A stretch of DNA of 46,795 bases from Paracoccaceae bacterium (GCA_947468085.1 CANIKY010000009.1:1-46795), one strand, 5' to 3'. Shown: positions 1 through 8,550, numbered from the stretch's first letter. Notes: a model not told the origin generated them from the sequence alone. Made by a program: numbers and translations.

Positions 1-362
1 ACCACGCCCAAAACCACGATGCCGGTGATGATGGGCGAGATTTGCACACGCTCCATCCCCCAAGACAGCAGGGCTTGGTTTAACAGGCCGGTGAAGGCGT
101 AAAACAGAATCAAGATCAGCACCAGTTCGGGCACTGCGCGCACAATTGTGGTGTAAACGGCTAGCAAATCTTTCAAGACAGGCCCGCCATACAGTTTGCC
201 AAACGCGCCACACAGGCCGATGGCAAAGCCCAAGCCATAAGCGCCCAAGGCGATGATGACTGAATTGCCCAAGCCCGCAAGCAAAGTCGCCCCCCAACCG
301 GGGGGCGATAAGGCCAGAAGGTCCAGCGCAGAGGCCGCAGCTATGGCCTCAACTCCGTTCAT
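1..362 (-). CDS. Polar amino-acid-type ABC transporter permease (partial, 3' end outside window)
   Basis: Inner-membrane permease of the HisQ/ArtQ/OccQ class, which moves a substrate handed over by a periplasmic binding protein. About 120 N-terminal residues are visible. A short cytoplasmic lead is followed by a hydrophobic segment (GNSVIIALGAYGLGFAIG), then the conserved VRAVPELVLILILFY segment typical of the family, then a third hydrophobic stretch at the window edge. The EAA loop that contacts the ATPase lies outside. The start ATG overlaps the stop of the binding-protein gene by one base (TAATG), so translation is probably coupled. It completes an ATPase / binding protein / permease set, and a second permease may follow beyond the edge. 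Family membership is clear; the substrate is not known. Confidence 0.85.
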   Translation of the reverse strand, partial: MNGVEAIAAASALDLLALSPPGWGATLLAGLGNSVIIALGAYGLGFAIGLCGAFGKLYGGPVLKDLLAVYTTIVRAVPELVLILILFYAFTGLLNQALLSWGMERVQISPIITGIVVLGV

Positions 363-1129
363 TATTCACCGTAGACGTCGAAGCTGAAGTAGTTCGCGGT
401 GATGGCCGCATAGGTGCCATCCGCACGGATCGCAGCAATGGCGGCATTCAGCTTGTCTTTCAACGGATCGCCCTGACGCAGACCAAAGCCCACGCCCGCG
501 CCCAACACTTCCAGGTCATCCGCGGCCATGCCAGCTGACTTGCAGCAGGCCTTTCCGGCATCACTGTCCAAGAAGGCTTGCAGGGCAATGCTGTCAGCCA
601 TGACGGCATCCAAACGGCCAGCGGCCAGATCTTGGTTGGCTTCGTCTTGGGTTTGATAGATTTTCACTTCGGCAGCCACCGGCGCGAAGTACTTCTGGGT
701 ATAGGCTTCATGAACGGTCGAAATCTGCACGCCCACGATCTTGCCTGTCAGGCCTGCCGCATCTGGGGTGCTGGCGGAATCTGCTGCCACCATGATCATG
801 GCGGGGCTGTTGTAATACTTGTCCGAGAAATCGATCGTCTTGGCGCGTTCTGCCGTGATCGACATCGACGACATGATCACATCAATCTGGCCCGAGGTCA
901 GGGCCGGAATGATGCCATCCCAAGCGGTGGGGGTGATCACGCAGTCCAGTTCGGCCTGCTTGCAGATCGCCACCATAAAGTCGACTTCCCAGCCAACCCA
1001 GTTGCCCGAGGCATCGGGCGAGGTGAAGGGCGGATAGGGCTCTGCCGCCACACCGATTTTCAGCGGGTCGGCCATAGCGGTTGTGCCAAGGGCAAGAGTT
1101 GCCACGGCAGCAAGAACGAGTTTTTTCAT
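362..1129 (-). CDS. Periplasmic substrate-binding protein of a polar amino-acid-type ABC transporter
   Basis: A 255-residue family 3 solute-binding protein (HisJ/ArtJ/opine-binding type). Residues 1-20 form a clean signal peptide ending AMA before DPLKIG. The mature protein shows the hallmark early segment (GVAAEPYPPFTSPD, then GNWVGWEVDFMVAIC), the central DVIMSSMSIT.ERAKTIDFS motif and the late FGLRQGDPL segment. Length is normal. AAGGAG stands 7 nt before the ATG. The gene lies 54 bp after the ATPase gene and directly before the permease gene, downstream of galactose-catabolic genes. That context suggests an amino sugar, glycosyl-amino acid or opine-like compound rather than a simple amino acid, but this is inference. 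PAAT-family binding proteins are known for both amino acids and opines. Confidence 0.88.
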   Translation of the reverse strand: MKKLVLAAVATLALGTTAMADPLKIGVAAEPYPPFTSPDASGNWVGWEVDFMVAICKQAELDCVITPTAWDGIIPALTSGQIDVIMSSMSITAERAKTIDFSDKYYNSPAMIMVAADSASTPDAAGLTGKIVGVQISTVHEAYTQKYFAPVAAEVKIYQTQDEANQDLAAGRLDAVMADSIALQAFLDSDAGKACCKSAGMAADDLEVLGAGVGFGLRQGDPLKDKLNAAIAAIRADGTYAAITANYFSFDVYGE

Positions 1130-1183
1130 GATAGTCTCCTTGTGGGTCTAGGTGGGTTTGGTCTGGGATCCGCGGGTCGCTCT

Positions 1184-1966
1184 TCAGCCCACGGTTTTTA
1201 AAAACTGCTTCAAACGGTCTGACTTCGGCGCGCCGAAAAGGTCTTCGGGTGGGCCTTCTTCTTCGATCACGCCGTTGTGCAAATAGATCACATGGCTGGC
1301 CACTTCACGGGCAAAGCGCATCTCATGGGTGACCAAAATCATCGTGCGGCCTTCGTCGGCCAACCCCTTGATCACCTGCAACACCTCGCCCACCAGTTCG
1401 GGATCAAGTGCTGAGGTCGGTTCGTCAAAGAGCATCGCGTTTGGGTTCATGCACAAGGCCCGCGCGATGGCTGCGCGCTGTTGTTGGCCGCCCGACAAAA
1501 AGGCCGGATAGGCCGCCTCTTTTTCCTCTAGCCCCACCCGCGCCAAAAGGGCGCGGGCACGGGCGATGGCCGCGTCCTTGGGGGTTTTCAGTACATGCAC
1601 TGGCACTTCGATCAGGTTTTCCAGCACGGTCATATGGGTCCACAGGTTAAAGTTCTGAAACACCATGCCCAGACTTTGGCGTGCTTTTTCCAGCTGCTTT
1701 TTGTCTTGGGCGCTGCCATCCGCCTTCATGGCGATGGTTTGCCCCGCCACTTCAATCGACCCGCCTGAAGGGGTTTCCAGAAAATTGATGCAGCGCAGCA
1801 AGGTTGATTTGCCAGAGCCAGAGCCGCCGATGATCGCCACGACATCGCCTTGTCGTGCTGTCATCGACACGCCCTTGAGAACTTCGTGCGACCCAAAGGA
1901 CTTGCGCAGCCCGCTGACTTTGATGGCGATGGGGGCTGTCGCCCCGTTAGGTTCACGGTTTGGCAT
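1184..1966 (-). CDS. ABC transporter ATPase, polar amino-acid (HisP/GlnQ/OccP) type
   Basis: Cytoplasmic ATP-hydrolysing subunit, about 260 residues from the ATG at 1966. All nucleotide-binding elements are visible: Walker [10 protein letters not shown] (residues 47-55), Q-loop VFQNFNLW, signature LSGGQQQR, Walker [15 protein letters not shown] and the H-loop LVTHE. The HisP-like insertion after Walker A ([15 protein letters not shown]) fits the PAAT class. The open frame extends upstream to 2128, but that extension overlaps the SIS gene and has no domain homology, so the internal ATG was chosen; its ribosome-binding site is weak. The 85-bp gap to the SIS gene holds a strong inverted repeat. 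Function is well supported; the transported compound is unknown. Confidence 0.88.
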   Translation of the reverse strand: MPNREPNGATAPIAIKVSGLRKSFGSHEVLKGVSMTARQGDVVAIIGGSGSGKSTLLRCINFLETPSGGSIEVAGQTIAMKADGSAQDKKQLEKARQSLGMVFQNFNLWTHMTVLENLIEVPVHVLKTPKDAAIARARALLARVGLEEKEAAYPAFLSGGQQQRAAIARALCMNPNAMLFDEPTSALDPELVGEVLQVIKGLADEGRTMILVTHEMRFAREVASHVIYLHNGVIEEEGPPEDLFGAPKSDRLKQFLKTVG

Positions 1967-2006
1967 GAGGGTCCAAGATAATTTTGTCTGATCTGACCCA
2001 GCGGCG

Positions 2007-2040
2007 CGCTCTTGTGCAAGTGAATAATTTTGCAAGAGCG
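2007..2040 (-). promoter_or_regulatory. Intercistronic inverted repeat between SIS gene and ABC ATPase gene
   Basis: Perfect 8-bp arms CGCTCTTG (2007-2014) and CAAGAGCG (2033-2040) flank an 18-nt AT-rich centre. The repeat lies entirely in the 85-bp gap between the enzyme half and the transporter half of the operon. No T-run follows on the minus strand, so it is not a classical intrinsic terminator. It could be an RNA-processing or stability hairpin, an attenuator, or an operator for a second promoter. The role is inference. Confidence 0.45.
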
Positions 2041-2051
2041 AGACTTGGCCC

Positions 2052-2609
2052 CTATTCCAAGTTGGTATGGCGCGCGCGGATGGTTTCCAAAGTTTCACCC
2101 AAGCGGGGCCGCAGGGCCAGCACCACAAACTCGAAGATCAAAAACATCGCCCCTTCAAACACCGATCCCATGGGCAAAACCGATGTGGGCGCAGACTGGT
2201 CGCGCGCCATGGTTTGGACGGGGATGACAAGGCACAGGTCCGAGGATTGCGGGTCTGGCCCTGTTGGTTCAGCCGTGATGCAAGCCACCCGCGCCCCACC
2301 CGCCCGCGCCTGCCCGATCAGCGCCGCCACGGTGGAAAGCCGCCCCGGGCCGGAGGATATCAGCAGCAAATCGCCCGCGCCCAAGGGCGGGCAAGACATA
2401 TCGCCCTGCATATACACATCACACCCTAGGTGATAAAGGCGCATCGCCAAGGCGCGCATCATCAACCCCTCGCGCCCGCAGCCATAGGCCACGATGCGGC
2501 GCGCGGTTGCTATAGCTTCCACAAGCGCTGACAGGTCCTCTTCGGACACAGCCGCGCATCCGGCGCGAAGTTCCTCGGCGGCGCGGGTGGCGAGGTCAGC
2601 TAGGGTCAT
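2052..2609 (-). CDS. Small SIS-domain protein (phosphosugar isomerase-like)
   Basis: A 185-residue single SIS-domain protein. It resembles 6-phospho-3-hexuloisomerase (HxlB) and related phosphosugar-binding proteins. The N-terminal helical region is followed by [24 protein letters not shown], the first SIS strand-loop-helix, and then by [15 protein letters not shown], the phosphate-binding Ser/Gly loop. The next strand ([10 protein letters not shown]) and the late acidic/hydrophobic helix [13 protein letters not shown] are also typical. Start 2609 is preferred over an in-frame ATG at 2621. It gives the same ATGA overlap with the preceding stop seen elsewhere in this operon and has a TGGAG sequence about 7 nt upstream. 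It may isomerise or deglycosylate a phosphosugar entering the galactose pathway; the substrate is unknown. Confidence 0.75.
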   Translation of the reverse strand: MTLADLATRAAEELRAGCAAVSEEDLSALVEAIATARRIVAYGCGREGLMMRALAMRLYHLGCDVYMQGDMSCPPLGAGDLLLISSGPGRLSTVAALIGQARAGGARVACITAEPTGPDPQSSDLCLVIPVQTMARDQSAPTSVLPMGSVFEGAMFLIFEFVVLALRPRLGETLETIRARHTNLE

Positions 2610-4507
2610 GCGCGGCTCCAATGGATATCGGCGGCGTTTATCGTGCGGCCATTATAGGTCACCGGATGGGGGTTGTAGTTGATCAAAAAGGTCACATCCC
2701 CCGCCCGTCTGCGGCGCAAGCCTTTGGGCATGGGATAGATCGCCAGATCTGCGCTGTGACAAAGTTGGGTCAAGATACGTTCCAGCGCTGCCTCATCTGG
2801 CCAGCCGCACAGATAGTGCAAACTGCCCGCCCGCAGCAGGGCGGGGAAGCCGTCTGTGGTGTGTTCGACCACCTCTGCCGCCCCTTCCAGCTTTTCGCGC
2901 CAGCGGTGAAAGGCCCCGCCGCTGGCCAAGGGCACATTCACATCCGGTGGCAGGCTTTCGACCCGTGCCACCACGCAATTCAGACCGGGCAGGTTGGGCG
3001 GAAGGGGAAGGGGAATGGCAAACTCTGCCGTTTTGGCATTGGCGCGGGGGCCGATCAGTGCTGTGCCCTTATAGGTGGCCAAGGCTGCCATCAAAGTGGG
3101 AGAGATCATCGCCAGCCCCGGGGCCAGCACCAGCGCATAGCCGGAAAGATCGGTGGTATCGGGGGGCAGAATGTCGATATCCAGCCCCAAACGGCGCAAA
3201 CCGCGGTACATATCGAACACCAGCCCGAAATAGCTAAAATCGCGGCCCTGCGGCTGGGTCGTCCAAGCCCAGTCCGAGGCATAGTCAAACACCAGCGCAA
3301 CCTTTGCCTGAGTGTGGGCGACATCGGGCATCGCCGCCAGTTCGCGCGCCACTTGGGCCGCCTCGGCAAAGGCTGGGGCGGGGGCGCTGTCGGGGCGCAG
3401 AAGGCCTGCGTGCATCGCCTCTTGCGCAAAGGGGGCTTGACGCCAGCGAAAGTAGCAGACGGCTTCTGCGCCGTGGGCGAAGGCCTCCCACGCCCAAAGG
3501 CGCGCCATGCCGGGCAAAGGGTCGGGGTTCCACGGCGCCCAGTTCACGGGGCCGGGTTGTTGTTCCATCACCCACCAGCGGCCACGGCCTACGGCGCGGT
3601 ACAAGTCGTGGTGGAAGGCTTGGAAATCAGGGTCACCTTGGCGCAGAAAGTGGCGCTTATCCTCGGCGCTGGCATCCACGCGGTCGGACAGAAAGCCGAT
3701 GGGGTAAGCATCCCAAGCGGCGATATCCAGATCAGCGCCCGTGGCGAAATGGTCAAAGTCGGTGACTTGGCCCATGTAGTTGTGCGCGATGGGCGCGGCT
3801 GTGTGCTTGCGCAGGATATCGGTTTGCAGCTTGTTAAAGCTGACGACCTCGTCGCTGGCAAAGCGGCGAAAGGCCAATGTATGGGCGGGGTTCGCCTCGG
3901 TCACGGTCAGGTTGGGCAGGCCGATCTGGTCAAAGGCGGTGTAGTCCATCGACCAGAACACATTGCCCCAAGCGCGGTTGAGCGCATCGATAGACTGGTA
4001 GCGTTGGGCCAGCCAGATTTGAAAGGCTGCAAGGGCTGCGGCAGAGTAGCTGAGCACCGTGTTATGGCAGGCATATTCGTTATCGGTCTGCCACGCGCAG
4101 ACATGAGGGTTTTTGCCGTAACGAATGGCCATTTGCGCCACGATCTTGGCGCATTCGCCGCGATAACCCTGATGGCTGAAATCATAGTGCCGCCGCGACC
4201 CAAACCCGCGCGGGCGGCCTTGGGCGTCGACGGCCAGCATGTCGGGGTATAGGTCCAGCATCCAGCGCGGCGGGGTGGCGGTGGGGGTGCCCAAGACCAC
4301 CTTCAGGCCCTGCGCACCTAGCGTTTCAATGGCGCGGTCCAGCCAAGCCCAGTCGTAGTGGCCGGGTTGCGGCTCCATCTGGCTCCACGCGAATTCGCCG
4401 ATGCGCACCCATGTCAGGCCCAGTTCGGCCATGCGGGCGGCATCGCTGGCCCAAAGGCTTTCGTCCCACTGTTCGGGATAATAGCAAACCCCCAAGCCCC
4501 GCTTCAT
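2606..4507 (-). CDS. Beta-galactosidase, glycoside hydrolase family 42
   Basis: A 633-residue GH42-type retaining beta-galactosidase that releases galactose from beta-galactosides. It starts with the family signature GLGVCYYPEQW. The acid/base glutamate is in AWQTDNEYACH (E144), and the nucleophile is in WWVMEQQPGPVNWAPWNP (E315). A GATase-like trimerisation domain (about residues 390-580) and a small C-terminal beta domain follow. There is no signal peptide, so it acts in the cytoplasm on an imported galactoside. It overlaps the lactonase gene (ATGA) and the SIS gene (ATGA), which marks one transcription unit with dgoK and dgoA. The natural substrate could be lactose-like, galactosylglycerol or an oligogalactoside; the sequence does not say. 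Confidence 0.9.
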   Translation of the reverse strand: MKRGLGVCYYPEQWDESLWASDAARMAELGLTWVRIGEFAWSQMEPQPGHYDWAWLDRAIETLGAQGLKVVLGTPTATPPRWMLDLYPDMLAVDAQGRPRGFGSRRHYDFSHQGYRGECAKIVAQMAIRYGKNPHVCAWQTDNEYACHNTVLSYSAAALAAFQIWLAQRYQSIDALNRAWGNVFWSMDYTAFDQIGLPNLTVTEANPAHTLAFRRFASDEVVSFNKLQTDILRKHTAAPIAHNYMGQVTDFDHFATGADLDIAAWDAYPIGFLSDRVDASAEDKRHFLRQGDPDFQAFHHDLYRAVGRGRWWVMEQQPGPVNWAPWNPDPLPGMARLWAWEAFAHGAEAVCYFRWRQAPFAQEAMHAGLLRPDSAPAPAFAEAAQVARELAAMPDVAHTQAKVALVFDYASDWAWTTQPQGRDFSYFGLVFDMYRGLRRLGLDIDILPPDTTDLSGYALVLAPGLAMISPTLMAALATYKGTALIGPRANAKTAEFAIPLPLPPNLPGLNCVVARVESLPPDVNVPLASGGAFHRWREKLEGAAEVVEHTTDGFPALLRAGSLHYLCGWPDEAALERILTQLCHSADLAIYPMPKGLRRRRAGDVTFLINYNPHPVTYNGRTINAADIHWSRA

Positions 4508-5361
4508 AGCGCCACCAAGGCATCAGCCAAGCCCTTGGCCACGCCGCCCACGGCAAAGACCATGCCGGATTGGGGGAAGGTGGCTTTGGCGGCGGCTGAC
4601 ATGTCTTCTAAAGCGGTTGTCACGAACAATGTGCTCATCGCTGCCCCGCCAAAGGCAGGGCACGAGGAATGAGGAGCATTCACCTTGACCTCGCTCAAGA
4701 ACGCTCCGTCCGGCGCATAACAGGCCACGCGGCCCATGCCCCATTGCGCGTTCCAAAAGTTGCCTGCGGCATCGACCGTGGCCCCGTCGGGGTAAATCTT
4801 GGTTCCGGTGAAATCCAGATAGACGGCTGGCGCGCCCACAGGCCAGCCTGCGCCATCCAGCGCCACGCGCCAGACCTTTTGCTGGCCGGTATCGGCGAAA
4901 TAGGCCGAATGGCCATCTGGCGCAAAGCAGATGGCATTGGGGATCGACAGGTCAGGGTATAACAGCCGCAACTCGCCTTTGAACCAGCGGTAGATCGCAC
5001 CCTTGCCGTGGCGGGTGGCACCGTCTTTGCCCATGGTGCTGACCCAAAAGCCGCCTTGCCTATCAACCTTGCCATCATTGCTGCGGTTGGCGGGCTTGTC
5101 GGGTTCTAGCGCCACAACCGGAGTTGAGCTTTGGGTTTCCAAGTTGAACCGAAACAGACCCGTCTCGCCGCAGATCAGCAATTCGTCGCGGGAAATCACC
5201 CCAGCGGCCGAGACCATCTGCGGCAATTGCCACATCTGTTGGTGAACCCCGTCGCTCGCCATAAGCCGCCCTGCGGTGATGTCAAACCAGAAGAGCGCTT
5301 GCCGCAACGGGTGCCAAAAGACGCCTTCGCCAAGGGTGCAGGGGCGGGAATCGTAGATCAT
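4504..5361 (-). CDS. SMP-30/gluconolactonase-like lactonase
   Basis: A 285-residue six-bladed beta-propeller hydrolase of the SMP-30/gluconolactonase/LRE family. Expected metal-ligand regions are visible: the early acidic residue in LGEGVFWHP, the asparagine in [21 protein letters not shown], the asparagine in [12 protein letters not shown], and the late aspartate in [18 protein letters not shown]. In this operon it most likely opens galactono-lactone to galactonate, the step between galactose dehydrogenase and galactonate dehydratase. Neither of those two enzymes lies in the window. It overlaps dgoA and the beta-galactosidase gene by ATGA. The family is certain; galactonolactone as substrate is inferred from context. 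Confidence 0.85.
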   Translation of the reverse strand: MIYDSRPCTLGEGVFWHPLRQALFWFDITAGRLMASDGVHQQMWQLPQMVSAAGVISRDELLICGETGLFRFNLETQSSTPVVALEPDKPANRSNDGKVDRQGGFWVSTMGKDGATRHGKGAIYRWFKGELRLLYPDLSIPNAICFAPDGHSAYFADTGQQKVWRVALDGAGWPVGAPAVYLDFTGTKIYPDGATVDAAGNFWNAQWGMGRVACYAPDGAFLSEVKVNAPHSSCPAFGGAAMSTLFVTTALEDMSAAAKATFPQSGMVFAVGGVAKGLADALVAL

Positions 5362-5978
5362 GGCTGCGCTCCTTGGGCGGCTAGGTCAAAGGCTGCGACG
5401 ATTTGGGCGGCGCGGGTGGCGATCTCGGCCAAGGGCAGGGCGGGGGTGTACAGGGCGGTACCGATGCCAAAGCCGTTGGCCCCTGCGGCCAGCCATTGGG
5501 CAAAGTTTGACGCCCCCGCACCGCCTACGGCGTAAACTTGGGTCGCTTTGGGCAGCACGGCGCGGATGGCTTTGACACCTTCGGGGCCGATCAGGCTGGC
5601 GGGGAAGATTTTTAGCCCATCCGCGCCCGCTTTTAGGGCCGCAAAGCATTCGGTGGGCGTCATCACCCCCGGCCAAGAGGCCATGCCCCGCGCTTTGGTG
5701 GCGGCGATCACCTCGGGGTCGCAATTGGGCGAGACGATCAGGGCGCCGCCCGCCTGTTGCACGGCGTGCACATCTTGCACCGTTAGCACCGTCCCTGCCC
5801 CGATTTGCGCTTGATGGCCGCAGGCTTTGGCCATGGCCGCGATCGAGGTGAAAGGGTCGGGCGAGTTCAGCGGCACTTCGATCCGCGTGATGCCTGCGGC
5901 GATCAGCGCTTGGGCGGCGGCGACAGCCTCGGGCGGGGTGATGCCGCGCAGGATGGCGATGAGGGGGCGGTGGTGCAT
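5358..5978 (-). CDS. dgoA: 2-dehydro-3-deoxy-6-phosphogalactonate aldolase
   Basis: A 206-residue class I KDPG/KDPGal-type aldolase that cleaves 2-keto-3-deoxy-6-phosphogalactonate to pyruvate and glyceraldehyde 3-phosphate. The N-terminus PLIAILRGI is family-typical. Catalytic residues visible are E34 (RIEVPLNSP) and the Schiff-base lysine K123 ([12 protein letters not shown]). The phosphate site is GGAGASN near the C-terminus. The LNSPDP and GLKIFPAS variants and the adjacent kinase favour the DgoA rather than the Eda subgroup. It starts 3 bp after the dgoK stop and overlaps the lactonase by ATGA. Together with dgoK it forms the last two steps of the De Ley-Doudoroff pathway. Confidence 0.9.
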   Translation of the reverse strand: MHHRPLIAILRGITPPEAVAAAQALIAAGITRIEVPLNSPDPFTSIAAMAKACGHQAQIGAGTVLTVQDVHAVQQAGGALIVSPNCDPEVIAATKARGMASWPGVMTPTECFAALKAGADGLKIFPASLIGPEGVKAIRAVLPKATQVYAVGGAGASNFAQWLAAGANGFGIGTALYTPALPLAEIATRAAQIVAAFDLAAQGAQP

Positions 5979-5981
5979 GGG

Positions 5982-6872
5982 TTAGTCTTTCAATTTGGCG
6001 TAAAGCGCAGACAGGCCCGCCAGCGTGCAGGCCGTGGCATCCAGAGTTTCGGCCTGCAAGCCTTGCAGCCCAAGGGCGCGGGCATAAAGGGACGACAGGT
6101 TCTGCGCCCCGATCAGCTTCACGCTTTGCCCCAGCCAATAGGGCTTGGCCCCCGCCAGTTCGATCCCGATCAAAAGGCCCGACAGCCGCGCGCGGGCTTG
6201 GGGGGCTGTCATGGCGTGCAACAGACCTTCGGCGCGCAAAGAAAACAGATGTGCGGCGATGCGGTCGGGGCGCGAGATGGCATCGGAGAGGCCCGCATCA
6301 AAGGCGGCATCGTCCCAGCCCTCAACGGTGAGCGAATGGCGCAGGACGGAGTGGGTCGAGAGCAGCGAAAACATCTCGCCCGTCATATAGGTTTGAAACG
6401 ACACCACCTCGCCCGCGCTGACATGAACCCATTTGGAATGGGTGCCGGGCAGACAAAACACGCCGTCAAAGCCCGGATGCAAAGCCAGCGCACCGGCCAA
6501 CTGCGTTTCCTCGCCGCGCATCACATCTGCGGGCCTGTCTTGCGACAGGCCGGGGGCGATGCGGACATCTAGGCGGGCGTCGTTTGTGCTGACCCGCGTA
6601 AGGGCTGCAGGATCGGTGGGGGGGCAGGGCACGGCACGGTAGCGCGCCTCGACCCAGCCTTGGCGCGCCCCGACCATGCCGCAGGCCAGCACTGTGGTGC
6701 GCGCCGTTAGCCAAGGGGCGATCACCTCTAACAAGGCCGCTTCGAACTGGTCGGGCTTGAGCTGCCCCATGCCCTTGTCGTTGGTGGCATGGGCCTCAAT
6801 ACCTGTCTGCCCCATGGCCCAAGCCCGCAGGTTTGATGTGCCCCAATCTACCGCAATCCAACTGGCCTGCAT
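5982..6872 (-). CDS. dgoK: 2-dehydro-3-deoxygalactonokinase
   Basis: A 296-residue sugar kinase of the DgoK family that phosphorylates 2-keto-3-deoxygalactonate to the substrate of the neighbouring aldolase. It opens with the ATP-binding strand IAVDWGTSNLRAW. Other family segments are VLACGMVGARQGWVEA, LSQDRPADVMRGEETQLAG and FCLPGTHSKWV. Length fits. Of several in-frame starts, 6872 was chosen because GGGGGAAG lies directly before it; a longer reading to 6938 would place that sequence inside the coding region. It is the first gene of the minus-strand operon, so the promoter should lie in the 239-bp divergent gap shared with tpa. Confidence 0.9.
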   Translation of the reverse strand: MQASWIAVDWGTSNLRAWAMGQTGIEAHATNDKGMGQLKPDQFEAALLEVIAPWLTARTTVLACGMVGARQGWVEARYRAVPCPPTDPAALTRVSTNDARLDVRIAPGLSQDRPADVMRGEETQLAGALALHPGFDGVFCLPGTHSKWVHVSAGEVVSFQTYMTGEMFSLLSTHSVLRHSLTVEGWDDAAFDAGLSDAISRPDRIAAHLFSLRAEGLLHAMTAPQARARLSGLLIGIELAGAKPYWLGQSVKLIGAQNLSSLYARALGLQGLQAETLDATACTLAGLSALYAKLKD

Positions 6873-6973
6873 AACTTCCCCCATTTGCCGCCAGTTTTGC
6901 GCTTTCCTAGGCCCAAGAGCAATTGCCAGTTTGCCCAAAACCCTTCCGGCTTTTGCAAGAAAGGGCGGGGTTT

Positions 6974-7006
6974 CTGGCCCTATCGCCCCAAAGGGTCTGG
7001 ACCTAA
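6974..7006 (+). promoter_or_regulatory. Probable TauR direct-repeat operator upstream of tpa
   Basis: Two 10-bp direct half-sites, CTGGCCCTAT (6974-6983) and CTGGACCTAA (6997-7006), start 23 bp apart and lie 105 bp before the tpa start. TauR of Rhodobacter capsulatus, a MocR-type activator encoded between tpa and xsc, is reported to bind direct repeats upstream of tpa. The same pair recurs with the same register before xsc (10109-10141). Similarity of sequence, spacing and position is seen directly; TauR as the ligand is inference. Confidence 0.65.
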
Positions 7007-7111
7007 GAGCTTGCAGGCGATGGGCAGAAGATACATCTTGTCAACCACCAAGGCGGGGCCGCGACCCAGCCTGATTCGGGCTTTGCGCGTGGCGCTTATG
7101 AGGAGATCTCG

Positions 7112-8485
7112 ATGAACACGATGACCAATGACCTAAGCGGCGTCGTCGCTGCTGACCGCGCCCATGTGTGGCACCACCTAAGCCAGCACAAGCAATACGA
7201 AACCGTTGACCCCCGCGTGATCGTGGAAGGCAAGGGCCTGCGGGTCTGGGATGCCAAGGGCAAGGAATATATCGACGCGGTTTCGGGTGCTGTGTGGACG
7301 GTCAACGTGGGCTATGGCCGCGAAAGCATCGCCAAGGCCGTGGCCGACCAACTGGTGAAGATGAACTACTTTGCCGGATCAAACGGCACGGTGCCCGGCG
7401 CTTTGTTCGCCGAAAAGCTGATCACTAAGATGCCGGGGATGAGCCGTGTTTACTATTCCAACTCTGGCTCGGAAGCCAATGAGAAGGTCTATAAGATGAT
7501 CCGCCAGCTGTCGCACCGGCACCACGGCGGGATGAAGAACAAAATCCTGTACCGCGAGCGTGACTATCACGGCACCACGATTGGCACCTTGGCGACCTCG
7601 GGTCAGGCGGAGCGGGCCAAGCAATATGGCCCCTATCCGGACGGCTTTGTCATGGTGCCGCATTGCTTGGAGTATCGCAAGCAATGGGATGTGGCGAACT
7701 ACGGCGAGCGCGCGGCCGATGCAATTGAGGAAGTGATCCTGCGCGAAGGCCCTGATACCATTGGCTGCTTGGTGCTGGAACCGGTGACCGCAGGCGGTGG
7801 TGTGATCGTGCCGCCCAAGGGATATTGGGAGCGGGTGCAGGAAATCTGCAAGAAATACAACATCCTGCTGCACATCGACGAAGTCGTCTGCGGCGTGGGC
7901 CGCACGGGCGTGTGGTTTGGCTATCAGAACTACGGCATCAAGCCCGATTTCGTGACCATGGCCAAAGGTGTGGCGAGCGGCTATGCGGCGATTTCTTGCA
8001 CGGTGACGACAGAAGAGGTCTTTGCCATGTTCAAAGACGATGCCACCGATCCGTTAAGCTATTTCCGCGACATCTCGACCTTTGGCGGCTGCACGGCGGG
8101 GCCTGCGGCGGCTTTGGAGAATATGCGCATCATCGAAGACGAGAATCTCTTGGACAACACCCTGCGTATGGGGGCGCGCACGATTGCGAACCTTCAAGCG
8201 CTGATGGAAAAGCACAAAGTGATCGGCGATGTGCGCGGCGCTGGCCTGTTTTGCGGCGCAGAACTGGTGGCCGACCGTGTGACCAAAGAGCCGATGGATG
8301 AAAAGCGTGTGGCCGCCGTTGTGGCCGATTGCAATGCCAATGGCGTCATCATCGGCATGACCAACCGCTCGATCCCGGGGTTGAACAACACGCTGTGCCT
8401 GTCGCCCGCGCTGATTGCCACGGCGGATGACATTGATGCCATCACCGATGCCATCGACAATGCCTTGACGCGGGTTTTTGGCTGA
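7112..8485 (+). CDS. tpa: Taurine:pyruvate aminotransferase
   Basis: A 457-residue class III (omega) PLP aminotransferase that transfers the amino group of taurine to pyruvate, giving sulfoacetaldehyde and alanine. Family elements are YIDAVSGAVWTVNVGYGR, the PLP-phosphate segment SNSGSEANEKVYK, the cofactor aspartate in HIDEVVCGVGRTG (D256) and the Schiff-base lysine in VTMAKGVASGY (K285). AGGAG stands 6 nt before the ATG. The Tpa call rests on overall resemblance and on the immediately following tauR and xsc, whose order matches the characterised taurine locus of R. capsulatus. It lies downstream of a direct-repeat operator. Activity on the phosphonate analogue 2-aminoethylphosphonate cannot be judged from sequence, but matters here because phosphonate-type genes follow in the operon. 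Confidence 0.93.
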   Translation: MNTMTNDLSGVVAADRAHVWHHLSQHKQYETVDPRVIVEGKGLRVWDAKGKEYIDAVSGAVWTVNVGYGRESIAKAVADQLVKMNYFAGSNGTVPGALFAEKLITKMPGMSRVYYSNSGSEANEKVYKMIRQLSHRHHGGMKNKILYRERDYHGTTIGTLATSGQAERAKQYGPYPDGFVMVPHCLEYRKQWDVANYGERAADAIEEVILREGPDTIGCLVLEPVTAGGGVIVPPKGYWERVQEICKKYNILLHIDEVVCGVGRTGVWFGYQNYGIKPDFVTMAKGVASGYAAISCTVTTEEVFAMFKDDATDPLSYFRDISTFGGCTAGPAAALENMRIIEDENLLDNTLRMGARTIANLQALMEKHKVIGDVRGAGLFCGAELVADRVTKEPMDEKRVAAVVADCNANGVIIGMTNRSIPGLNNTLCLSPALIATADDIDAITDAIDNALTRVFG

Positions 8486-8493
8486 TCCCAAAA

Positions 8494-8550
8494 GCGGGGG
8501 TTTCACACCCCCGCACCCGCGGCCAAAGAGCGGGGGTTTCACACCCCCGC
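8494..8550 (+). repeat. Two tandem hairpin repeats between tpa and tauR
   Basis: A 36-bp unit occurs twice, starting at 8494 and 8530. Each copy carries a perfect hairpin, GCGGGGGT / TTCAC loop / ACCCCCGC, at 8494-8514 and 8530-8550. A C-rich tail and GTGGGATATTT follow. The first copy begins 8 bp after the tpa stop. No T-tract follows, so it probably acts as a 3'-end stabiliser or partial attenuator that separates highly expressed tpa from its regulator gene. GC-rich elements of this look are, to my knowledge, common between genes in Rhodobacterales. Confidence 0.7.

Noticed and set aside
2621-4252. Long plus-strand open frame (543 codons) opposite the beta-galactosidase gene
   Set aside because: Antisense shadow of a GC-rich gene: no domain, no ribosome-binding site, His/Gln/Arg-rich composition. 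The GH42 frame has catalytic motifs and coupled neighbours.
8494-8550. Possible CRISPR-like repeats
   Set aside because: Only two adjacent copies, no spacers, and a GC hairpin structure typical of intergenic elements.
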